A DNA stretch of 64,000 bases, taken from positions 186,001-250,000 of the forward strand of contig NZ_PTXL01000011.1 in assembly GCF_004343775.1 (NCBI RefSeq), given 5' to 3'. The notes beneath the pieces were generated by a model. That model had not been told where the DNA came from. It searched no databases and saw only the letters and a program-made list of their open reading frames with translations. How positions within the stretch are numbered: the stretch's first letter is position 1; every line of letters begins with the position of its first letter. Made by a program: the position numbers and the translations under genes. The DNA comes from Burkholderia sp. SRS-46 (lineage in GTDB: Bacteria; Pseudomonadota; Gammaproteobacteria; Burkholderiales; Burkholderiaceae). Shown piece after piece: positions 34,257-41,724 of this stretch.

Positions 34257-35825
34257 CTAGATGCAAGACTTCGTGGCCGGGTTCAATGCGCCAGGGCAGA
34301 TGCGGACTTCCGTCATCAAGCCCCCGAAGTTCTCGGCGTCGTTCGACAGGTGATCGAGATTCGGCGTGTACAGGTAAAAGACCGAACCCGGCGCGTACTT
34401 CGTCGTGTCGCTCGCATCGAGAATCACGTCAATGGATTCGCCGCCGCCGAGCGTGATCGAGTTCGCGTAGTAGGTCATGTCATTGCCGGCCATATCGCGC
34501 AGCAATCGGGCGTTGATGCCGATCACGTGCATCGGGACGCCGAGCGACGCGAGCGTCTGGAATTCGGTGACGTCGAGATCGGAAATCCTGAGCAGCGCCC
34601 TGCCGCCGGCCGGAATATTGATGATGGTCGGCAGCGGCTGGGAAAAATGCGGTGTGCCGTCGGCCACCGGGGTCTGCATCGCGCCGCCGGTCACGGTGTC
34701 CGGATAGCTGCGCCCGTTCAGCATGAAGTACTTGTCCTTCATGTCGGTGAACGGTTCCGGATTGAACGTCATCCCGACGAAATGGAAGTTCGGATCGAAG
34801 CCGTGTATCTGCACCGGATACTCGACGTCGTACGCCGTCGAACCGTCGCCGTCGTTGTATGCGTACAGCGTCGGCTTGCCGCTCTTGTCGTTGAGATGCA
34901 GCAGGCCGTTCGAGGGCGGCAGCGGCGTCGAGCACAGAATGTCGTTGCCGCACCGGGTGCGCAGATCACCTTGCTGTTGCACCAGCGCGTTGTACAGCGA
35001 CTTGCCCGCAGGCACCCGGTTTTGGCGCGGCCGCACGAAGATCTGGCCGACCATGCCCATCTGCAGGTGCTCGGGCGGCGTGATGTGGCAGTGCCAGAAG
35101 TAGGTGCCGGCATCGGGTGCGAGATAGTAGTAGGTAAAGCTGCCGCCGATGTTGATCGCCACCGACGCATCCGGCACGCCGTCATAGAACGACGACGCGT
35201 TCGGATAGCCGTGGAAGTGCACCGTATGCTGCTCGAACAGGTCGGGGCGCATGATCATGCCGACATTGGTGAGCGTGAGGAAGAACTCGTCGTCCTCGTC
35301 GATCGCCATCTCGGGCGCCGGCATGTTGCCGTTCATCACGCCGATATCCATGATCGGACGCGGATCCACGTGGCCGGTCAACTGTCCTGGCGGCGAGGAT
35401 TCCGGATCGGGCACGAGGCCGACCGCACCGTTGTAGGTCGCATCCGTTCTCGGATCGCCGACCGTGTTGAACACTGCCGCGAACTCGGTACCCGCGAGAC
35501 CCGCCTGGATGTCGGCAATGCCGGACAACGGACCGAAGGAAAACAGATAGGTCTGCGTACCGTCGGCCATCGTCGCATAACCATCGCCGCCCGAGATCTG
35601 CTGGCACTTGATCGCACCGTTGACCTTGCCGGTCGACGTGGAGTTCTGTCCGGTGAAGGACGGCCCGGTGTAGGCAGGTTCCGGCGCACCAGGCGCCAGC
35701 GCGGTCGGGTGCGCCGGCGTGGTGAACGGGCACTGGACACGGAACGATTGCGCGAACGACGGAACGGCGGACAGCAGGAGCAACAGTGCCGCCACACTGC
35801 TGCAATACGTGCGGGTGCTGAACAT
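34257..35825 (-). CDS. Multicopper oxidase subunit with trinuclear motifs 1 and 2 and a type 1 copper site
   Basis: A 522-residue exported cupredoxin protein, first gene of the operon, starting behind GGAGGT at 35825. The first half holds VHFHGY (H203, H205) and YFWHCHITPPEHLQMGM (H245, C246, H247, H253, Met256/258), that is one pair of trinuclear ligands plus a complete type 1 blue-copper site. The second half (QIHGFDPNFHFVGM; MHVIGINARLL) has no second set of His pairs. The missing C-terminal motifs are present in the protein encoded next (32639-34246), so the two are complementary. The region before motif 1 (30-190) is unusually long. Confidence 0.9.
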   Translation of the reverse strand: MFSTRTYCSSVAALLLLLSAVPSFAQSFRVQCPFTTPAHPTALAPGAPEPAYTGPSFTGQNSTSTGKVNGAIKCQQISGGDGYATMADGTQTYLFSFGPLSGIADIQAGLAGTEFAAVFNTVGDPRTDATYNGAVGLVPDPESSPPGQLTGHVDPRPIMDIGVMNGNMPAPEMAIDEDDEFFLTLTNVGMIMRPDLFEQHTVHFHGYPNASSFYDGVPDASVAINIGGSFTYYYLAPDAGTYFWHCHITPPEHLQMGMVGQIFVRPRQNRVPAGKSLYNALVQQQGDLRTRCGNDILCSTPLPPSNGLLHLNDKSGKPTLYAYNDGDGSTAYDVEYPVQIHGFDPNFHFVGMTFNPEPFTDMKDKYFMLNGRSYPDTVTGGAMQTPVADGTPHFSQPLPTIINIPAGGRALLRISDLDVTEFQTLASLGVPMHVIGINARLLRDMAGNDMTYYANSITLGGGESIDVILDASDTTKYAPGSVFYLYTPNLDHLSNDAENFGGLMTEVRICPGALNPATKSCI

Positions 35826-35923
35826 ATGACCTCCATCCTTGGGGTCAACCAGCGATACGCGCTGGACATCATGCGCTGTTGCGAACGCGGGCCGGCGACG
35901 TCTTCGCAATGACCCGTAGCTGG

Positions 35924-35958
35924 ATTGTGCAGAGGCGCATGAACGCCGGGGATGGGGC
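35924..35958 (-). promoter_or_regulatory. Putative promoter of the multicopper oxidase operon
   Basis: In gene direction GCCCCAT, 22 bases, CACAAT, about 99 bases before the start, matching the arrangement before the porin-cytochrome gene (20461-20495). Just upstream lies a CTAC-7-GTAG inverted repeat that may be a second regulator site. Confidence 0.42.
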
Positions 35959-36122
35959 ACCCACCTACTTTTCCGGTAGGGGGGGCCTGCGCGCGAGGGG
36001 GCGAGTTGTACGGAGCGAAGGCTGGCGCGCGCGCCGGTGGCCGCGAGCGGTCAGCCGCGCGCGACGGACGGGCGCGTCGACCGCATCCCGGCCCGGCATG
36101 ATTGCTTTCATTTTGATTTCAT

Positions 36123-36154
36123 CGGCATGCGCGTCGTGGACGACGCGCATGCCG
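36123..36154. terminator. Perfect 15-bp-arm palindrome
   Basis: Left arm CGGCATGCGCGTCGT at 36123-36137, a 2-base centre, and its exact complement to 36154. It lies 79 bases beyond the stop of the K+ channel gene and could end that transcript, though no U-run follows. A regulatory cruciform is the alternative. Confidence 0.4.
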
Positions 36155-36232
36155 CGGGCAGGCACGGCGATCGGCGGGAAATCGTCAACGGCGGATGTTT
36201 GAGAGTCCTGCGCCCTGTCCGCCACCCATCGC

Positions 36233-37327
36233 TCACACGTCCGGATCCGGAATCCGCGCCGACTGAATCACGACGAGCGTATCCCCGGCCTCGATCCGGC
36301 ACGGCGGATCCTCATAGAACGAATGAATCTTGCCGCCCCGGTCGAGCCCGACGACGATCGCGCCCGGCACGACGTTCGTCATGCAGCCGATCTCGTGCTT
36401 CATCGCCGGTCGCTCGACCAGCGTCGCGCGGCCGCGGGTCGACAGCATGTCGTTGACGAACGGCACGATGTAGCGGCTGTGCACCGCGTCGGCCAGCAGC
36501 AGCGCGCCGATCTTCGTCGACGACACGATCACGTCGGCCCCCGCCTGCCGCAATTGCCGCTGGTACAGGTTCTCCTGGATGCGCACGACGATCTTCGTGT
36601 CGGGCGCGATGCTGCGCACCGACAGCGTCAGCAGGATCGCGGTCGGATCGTCGGTCACCGAGATGATCACCGCCTTCGCCGCGCGCACCTGCGCCTGCTG
36701 CAGCAGGTCCTCGTGCGCGGGGTCGCCGAGCAGCCCGGTCACGCCGAGCGAGGTCGCGGCCTCGAGCGCCTGCTGCTGCGAGTCGATCACGATGACCGTC
36801 GCCGGATCGACGCCGCTTTCGAGCAGCTCGCGCACGGCGATCGAGCCCGACAGGCCGTAGCCGCACACGACGATGTGATCGGTCAGTTGCTTTTGCAGGC
36901 GTTTCATGCGGAATTCCTCGACGACGCGCTGGATCACGAACTGATACGCCGTGCCCAGGAAGATGAACCAGATGCCGATGCGGATCGGCACGATGAAGAA
37001 TGCATCGATCAGGCGCGCACGCGCGGTGACCGGCACGATGTCGCCATAGCCGACCGTCGCGACCGTGACCATCGTGAAGTAGACAAGATCGGCGATGCCC
37101 ATCGGCGTGCTCTTCGTCGAATCGCGCAGGCCGTCTCGATCGAGATACAGCACGAAGAAAGCGAGCGCGCACAGGAACACGACGAGGCCGAGGCGGAACA
37201 GCAGCGTGCGATGCGGCGACGTCGCGGGACGCGTGAACAGCGTGCGCGCGCGCGGTGCCTGCCATGGGTTGCGGGCGCGCCGCAGGCGGGAGCGCAACGA
37301 CCGGCGCTGAGCGGATGGCGAAGCCAA
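36233..37327 (-). CDS. K+ channel with RCK (TrkA-N/C) domain
   Basis: A 364-residue membrane protein. Two membrane helices (about 42-62 and 100-125) flank a pore loop with the selectivity filter TVATVGYGD, followed by an RCK module with the Rossmann motif VVCGYGLSGSIAVREL, VIVIDSQQQALEAA, and a TrkA-C-like domain ending TLVVIQSARIP. Architecture and length match bacterial MthK/Kch-type channels, which gate K+ flux in answer to ligands. The N-terminus is strongly basic. It stands alone as a transcript. Confidence 0.93.
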   Translation of the reverse strand: MASPSAQRRSLRSRLRRARNPWQAPRARTLFTRPATSPHRTLLFRLGLVVFLCALAFFVLYLDRDGLRDSTKSTPMGIADLVYFTMVTVATVGYGDIVPVTARARLIDAFFIVPIRIGIWFIFLGTAYQFVIQRVVEEFRMKRLQKQLTDHIVVCGYGLSGSIAVRELLESGVDPATVIVIDSQQQALEAATSLGVTGLLGDPAHEDLLQQAQVRAAKAVIISVTDDPTAILLTLSVRSIAPDTKIVVRIQENLYQRQLRQAGADVIVSSTKIGALLLADAVHSRYIVPFVNDMLSTRGRATLVERPAMKHEIGCMTNVVPGAIVVGLDRGGKIHSFYEDPPCRIEAGDTLVVIQSARIPDPDV

Positions 37328-37428
37328 CGGGAAGGTCTCCTGAAAGATGCGGGGTGAATTCTACGATGCGAACGCGCGTCGCGGGCACCTGCGCCGGACA
37401 CACGCGGCACGGGTGTCCGCGCCGATCG

Positions 37429-38757
37429 TCACAGCATGCTGCGCGGGCGCACCATCGTGCCGTCGACGAAACGCCGCGCGCGGAACGCGGCGAGGTCGAG
37501 CGACGGCGCGCCGGTGTCGATCCATTCGGCGAGCAGCCGGCCGACGATCGGCCCCATCGCGAAGCCGTGGCCGCAGAAGCCGGTCGCGATCGCGAGCCCC
37601 GCGGGCGTGCCGGGCGCGTCGATCACCGGAATGCCGTCGGGCAGCACGTCGATCAGGCCGGCCCAGGCCTCGACGACCTGCGCGTCCTTCAGCGCCGGAA
37701 AGATCGCCTTCAGCTTCGCGAGCGCGCGCGGCGCGTGCGCGCGGTTCGGCTGCGGCTGCGGATCGCGCGGCTCGATCGGGCCGGGCCCGCCGCCGAGGCG
37801 CGCCACCAGGTCGCGCCACGTTGCACCGTTCAGGTGCAGCCGGAATTTCTCGCGCTGCGACCAGAATTCCGGCCAGAACACGCTCAGCCCGCGCAGGTGG
37901 CCGAGCGTGAGGTCGACGTCGGCCTGCATGTCGTCGGCGAGATTGATCGCGCCGTTGCTGCGCTGGCGGATGCCGAGGCCGTGCCCCCAGATCGTCGACG
38001 CGGACACGGGCGGCAGCACGTTGGTGCGCATGCAGGTGCCGCGCACGGCCTGCTGCGGCAGCCGGATCCCGAGCCCGTCGAGCAGCCGGAAGCTCGTCGC
38101 GCCTGCCGCGCAGATCACGCGCGACGCGCGGATCGCGCCACGCTCGGTCTCGACGCCGACGACCGCGCCGCCGGCCGTCTCGATCGCCGTCACGCCGCAG
38201 CCCTCGAAGAACCGCGCGCCGGCTTCGCTCGCGCGCGCGGCGAACGCGGCGGCCACGCGCCGCGGCTCGGCCTGGCCGTCGCTCGCGGTGTAGAGGCCGC
38301 CGAGCGCGGGCGCGGCAAGGCCGTTCACGTGCTCGCCGATCTGCGCGCGCGTCAGCGTGCGCGTGTCGAGCCCGTGGTCGCCTGCGACATTCAGCCACGC
38401 CTGGAACGACGTCCAGTCCGTTTCGTTGTCCGCCATATAGAGACAGCCGCCCTGGCGCCACTCGAGATCGAAACCGAGGGTGGCCTCTAATCCTTCCCAG
38501 ATCCGCATGCCGGCCATCATCAGCGGCACCTCGGCCGCCTCGCGCCCCTGCTGGCGCACGAAGCCCCATGCGCGCGCGGACTGCTGCCCGGCGAGCCGCG
38601 ACTTGTCGAGCACGACGGCCTTCAGGCCACGCAAACCCAGGTAATACGCGGCTGCGCAGCCCATGATGCCGGCCCCGGCGATCACCACGTCGGCTTCGGC
38701 CGGAAAAGCCGCGTCGGCACGCGTCAGCATGTCGTGAAGCGGGTAGGTTGTCGTCAT
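37429..38757 (-). CDS. FAD-dependent D-amino acid/glycine oxidase-family oxidoreductase (DadA-like)
   Basis: A 442-residue enzyme with an N-terminal FAD-binding motif GAGIMG (28-33) and acidic end VVLDK, then the DAO substrate domain (GGCLYMADNETDW; GGLYTASDGQAEPRRVAAAFAARA) and a C-terminal GFCGHGFAMGPIVGRLLAEW motif contacting the flavin. The start at 38757 (MTTTYP) gives the usual 25-residue lead. It is divergent from a BetR-type regulator, and two 10-base direct repeats between them suggest control by it. Substrate is not predictable; amine or amino-acid deamination is likely. Confidence 0.85.
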   Translation of the reverse strand: MTTTYPLHDMLTRADAAFPAEADVVIAGAGIMGCAAAYYLGLRGLKAVVLDKSRLAGQQSARAWGFVRQQGREAAEVPLMMAGMRIWEGLEATLGFDLEWRQGGCLYMADNETDWTSFQAWLNVAGDHGLDTRTLTRAQIGEHVNGLAAPALGGLYTASDGQAEPRRVAAAFAARASEAGARFFEGCGVTAIETAGGAVVGVETERGAIRASRVICAAGATSFRLLDGLGIRLPQQAVRGTCMRTNVLPPVSASTIWGHGLGIRQRSNGAINLADDMQADVDLTLGHLRGLSVFWPEFWSQREKFRLHLNGATWRDLVARLGGGPGPIEPRDPQPQPNRAHAPRALAKLKAIFPALKDAQVVEAWAGLIDVLPDGIPVIDAPGTPAGLAIATGFCGHGFAMGPIVGRLLAEWIDTGAPSLDLAAFRARRFVDGTMVRPRSML

Positions 38758-38816
38758 TATTTCTTGTTGGTGAGTAATGTGCGAAGCATGTGATCGTGCC
38801 CCGTAACGTTGCGAAA

Positions 38817-38843
38817 CACCTTTCACACAATCGCACCTTTCAC
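38817..38843. promoter_or_regulatory. Direct repeats in the DadA-like/BetR intergenic region
   Basis: CACCTTTCAC occurs at 38817-38826 and again at 38834-38843, a 17-base period, between divergent genes. This is a plausible tandem operator for the BetR-type regulator. Confidence 0.35.
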
Positions 38844-38991
38844 GACGGGGAACCGATGCCATTTTGCGGTAAAGTTATCTTTTTCGCGCGTGGCCGGTCG
38901 GCTCGCCACCGGACGTCGCCACCGATTGTCCGCCGAGTTCCGCCGCAAGGCGTCGTCCTGAACGTCATTCGACCCGATCCGTTCCCGTAGC

Positions 38992-39846
38992 ATGACCACT
39001 GAAGCAATCACCACGGATTCCCTCGCGGTCGCCGAGCGCGTGCGCGAGCTGATGACCCGCAACGGCATCGGCAAGCGGCAGCAGACCACCGAGCTGTGCC
39101 GCATCCTCGACCTCAGCTTTTCGCAGGGCCACCGCAAGCTGCGCGGCAGCAGCCCGTGGACGCTCTCGCAAATCAAGAAGGTCGCCGAAGCGTACGGCGA
39201 GCCCGCCGCGCAACTGTTCGGCGCGCAGACGCTCGACCCCGGCATGGTCGGCGCGTATTCGCAGGAAGCCGTGCTGTACGCGGGCGTCGCCGAGATCCCC
39301 TGCACCGCCTGGATCGGCGCGCCGCTCGAGGCGGGCGCGCGCCCCGAGTTCGTCGCGTACGAGCAGAACGGCCGCTGGCGCGTGCTGCGCCATAGCGGCG
39401 TGCTCTACCAGAACGCGTACGACGTGCACAAGATCGAGATCTACCCGCGCCGCGCGGAGAACGACAAGCTGCTCGTCGCCGTGATCGATCCCGATCGCGT
39501 CAGCGCGACCGAGCTGTGCCGCTATCTCGAACGGCAGGGTTTCGCGACGGCCGCGTTCGACGGCCTCACCGCCTTCGTCGATGCGCTGCAGGGCCAGGCG
39601 TTCGACGCCGTCGTCACCGAATGGCTGTTCGACGACTGCACGGCCGCCACCGCGATCAAGGCGGTGCGCACGTCCGACAACCCGGGCGCGCCGATCTTCG
39701 TGCTGACCGGCGACCTGCTCACCGGCCGCGCGAGCGAGGCGGACATCAGCGAAGCGATCCGCGCGTTCGACGCGGTCTGCTACGAAAAGCCCGCGCGCAT
39801 GGCGATCCTCAGCGCGGATCTCGCGAAACGGCTCGCGCGGGGCTGA
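38992..39846 (+). CDS. BetR-type HTH regulator with C-terminal pseudo-receiver domain
   Basis: A 284-residue protein. The first 75 residues are a BetR-like helix-turn-helix (VAERVRELMTRNGIGKRQQTTELCRILDLSFSQ begins it; YAEA-like KVAEAYGEPAAQLF ends it). The last 120 residues follow the receiver fold (LLVAVIDPDRVSATELCRYLERQGF; FDAVVTEWLFDD; GAPIFVLTGDL; FDAVCYEKPA), but the phospho-acceptor Asp position reads Glu or Trp in VVTEW, so ordinary phosphorylation is unlikely. It is divergent from the DadA-like gene and may control it. Confidence 0.8.
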   Translation: MTTEAITTDSLAVAERVRELMTRNGIGKRQQTTELCRILDLSFSQGHRKLRGSSPWTLSQIKKVAEAYGEPAAQLFGAQTLDPGMVGAYSQEAVLYAGVAEIPCTAWIGAPLEAGARPEFVAYEQNGRWRVLRHSGVLYQNAYDVHKIEIYPRRAENDKLLVAVIDPDRVSATELCRYLERQGFATAAFDGLTAFVDALQGQAFDAVVTEWLFDDCTAATAIKAVRTSDNPGAPIFVLTGDLLTGRASEADISEAIRAFDAVCYEKPARMAILSADLAKRLARG

Positions 39847-39973
39847 GCGCCCCGCTCCGGCGCGCCGCCTCCCTCGGCCGGATGGCCGGCGCGCATGCCA
39901 CGGCCGCGCACGGGTTCCTCAGTACAATAGGCGCACCCGTTCACGCCCGCCGGCACCCGCCGCGCCCGACGCC

Positions 39974-41641
39974 ATGGCCCGCCTCATTCCCGACGACTGG
40001 AAAAGCCTCGCCGCCACCGGCGCGGCGGAACGCGAGCGCGAGACGCTCGCCGCCCTCGAACACGCGCTGCCCGACGACTACACCGTGTACCACGGCGTGC
40101 ACTGGACCCGCGCCGACCAGGGCTTCTCGGTGTTCGGCGAAGCGGCGTTCGTGGTCGTCAGCCCGGCCGGGCGCATCCTGCTGATCGAGCAGAAGGCCGG
40201 CTTCCTACGCGAGACCCCGAAGGGGCTCGTCAAGGTCTACCTGCAGACCGAGCGCAACGTGTCGATCCAGCTCGCGCGCACCCAGGAGACGCTGCACCGC
40301 CGCCTGACCGCCGCGCTCGGCGCGGGCGTCTACGGCGTGGATGCGCTGCTCTACTGCCCCGACTACACGGTCCGCCAGGCCGCGATCGCGGGCGTGCCGG
40401 CCGAGCGCATCGTCGACGCGGCGCGCAAGGCGCGGCTCGCGCAGGTGATCCTGCAACTGCTGCCCGCCGACGAGGCGCGCGTCGCGAACGCGCCGAAGAT
40501 CCACCACTTCCTCGCCGACGAACTGGCGCTCGCCCCCGACACGAGCGCGCTCGTCGGGCAGGCCGGCACGCTCGTCACGCGGCTGTCCGGCGGCCTCGCC
40601 GCATGGGCCCGCCAGCTCGAGTTCACGCCGTTCCGGCTGCGCGTGACGGGCACCGCGGGCTCGGGCAAGACGCAGCTCGCGGTGCAGGCGATGCGCGACG
40701 CGATCGCCGCGGGCCGGCGCGTGCTCTACGTATGCTTCAACCGGCCGCTCGCCGACTACATCGCGCGCATCGCGCCGCCCGGCGCAAAGATCGCGAACTA
40801 CCACCAGCTGTGCGACTGGGTCGTACGCGACAGCGGCCATACGCCGGATTTCCAGGCGCCCGACGCGTTCGAGCGGCTCGCCGCGCGCTTCGCCGACACG
40901 CCGGTGCCGGAGCGCTGGCGCTTCGACGTGTTGATCGTCGACGAGGGGCAGGATTTTCATCCGTCGTGGGCGGTGGCGCTGGAGCGGCTGCTCGCGCCGG
41001 ACGGCGCGTGGTGGTGGCTCGAGGATCCGTTGCAGAACCTCTACATGCGCGAGCCGGTCGCGCTGCCGGGCTGGGTCACGCTCAAGGCGCTCACGAACTA
41101 CCGCAGCCCGCGCGACCTGCTCGAATTCGTGCGCGACGTCGTCGGCCGCGTGGAGCCGCTCGCGGCCGAGCTGCGCTCGGGCAGCCCGTTCGACGGCTCG
41201 GATCTCGCGGTGTCCGCCTACGGCGACGCGGACACGTCGCCCGCCGCGCTGGCCGACGCCTGCATCGACGCCACCAAGCGCGCTATCACGCACGCGCTGT
41301 CGCTCGGGTTCCGCAAGCAGGATATCGCGGTGCTGTCGTATCGCGGCAGGGAAAGCTCGGCGCTCGCGGCGCTCGACCAGCTCGGGCCGCACCGGGTCAA
41401 GCGCTTCACCGGCAAGTACGACCTGTTCGGCAACCCGGAATACGTCGACGGCGACGTGCTGCTCGATTCGATCTACCGCTTCAAGGGCCAGTCGGCGCCG
41501 TGCGTGATTCTCACCGAGATCGACTGCGACACGCTCGATGCGCGCGCGGCCCGCAAGCTGTTCGTCGGCGCGACGCGCGCGACGATGAAGCTGCTGCTGG
41601 TCGCGACGTCACGCGCGGCCGCGCAGCTCACGGCGGCGTAA
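39974..41641 (+). CDS. UvrD/SF1-like helicase with N-terminal NERD-type domain
   Basis: A 555-residue protein. Residues 20-130 have the nuclease-related pattern (ERETLAALEHALPDDYTVYHGVHW; AAFVVVSPAGRILLIEQKAG). From about 220 it is an SF1 helicase: Walker A GTAGSGKTQLA, motif II VLIVDEGQDF, Q-rich QNLYMREP, motif IV/V IAVLSYRGRESSALA and SIYRFKGQSAPCVILTE, motif VI KLFVGATRATMKLLL. These proteins act in DNA repair or, in some contexts, in defence. No defence partner is seen nearby. It stands alone, 127 bases after the BetR-type gene. Confidence 0.85.
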   Translation: MARLIPDDWKSLAATGAAERERETLAALEHALPDDYTVYHGVHWTRADQGFSVFGEAAFVVVSPAGRILLIEQKAGFLRETPKGLVKVYLQTERNVSIQLARTQETLHRRLTAALGAGVYGVDALLYCPDYTVRQAAIAGVPAERIVDAARKARLAQVILQLLPADEARVANAPKIHHFLADELALAPDTSALVGQAGTLVTRLSGGLAAWARQLEFTPFRLRVTGTAGSGKTQLAVQAMRDAIAAGRRVLYVCFNRPLADYIARIAPPGAKIANYHQLCDWVVRDSGHTPDFQAPDAFERLAARFADTPVPERWRFDVLIVDEGQDFHPSWAVALERLLAPDGAWWWLEDPLQNLYMREPVALPGWVTLKALTNYRSPRDLLEFVRDVVGRVEPLAAELRSGSPFDGSDLAVSAYGDADTSPAALADACIDATKRAITHALSLGFRKQDIAVLSYRGRESSALAALDQLGPHRVKRFTGKYDLFGNPEYVDGDVLLDSIYRFKGQSAPCVILTEIDCDTLDARAARKLFVGATRATMKLLLVATSRAAAQLTAA

Positions 41642-41643
41642 CG

Positions 41644-41676
41644 AAGGTTTCCGGAAGGCTTCCGGAAGGTTTCCGG
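41644..41676. repeat. Three 11-base direct repeats
   Basis: Three units of AAGG[T/C]TTCCGG run end to end straight after the stop of the helicase gene. Each unit holds the self-complementary TTCCGGAA, so the RNA can fold in several ways. It may act as a weak terminator between two convergent genes. Confidence 0.6.
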
Positions 41677-41724
41677 GCGCCCGGGCCGCCGCCATCCGCC
41701 CGGGCCGGTTCCCGCCTGCCCGCG

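Larger units (their letters stand above)
35826..36232 (-). other. 407-base upstream region of the multicopper oxidase operon
   Basis: No credible gene; a short frame at 35965-36225 has biased composition and no ribosome site. The region holds the promoter-like boxes at 35924-35958, an imperfect inverted repeat CCACCTAC-7-GTAGGGGG at about 35961-35983, and a strong palindrome at 36123-36154. Confidence 0.5.

Noticed and set aside
32639-35825. Copper nitrite reductase
   Set aside because: Two-domain copper nitrite reductases keep both sites in one chain; here the motifs are of trinuclear type and split over two genes, and no denitrification genes are near.
35965-36225. Small minus-strand frame upstream of the oxidase operon
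   Set aside because: Arg/Pro-rich, no ribosome site, and contains the palindrome.
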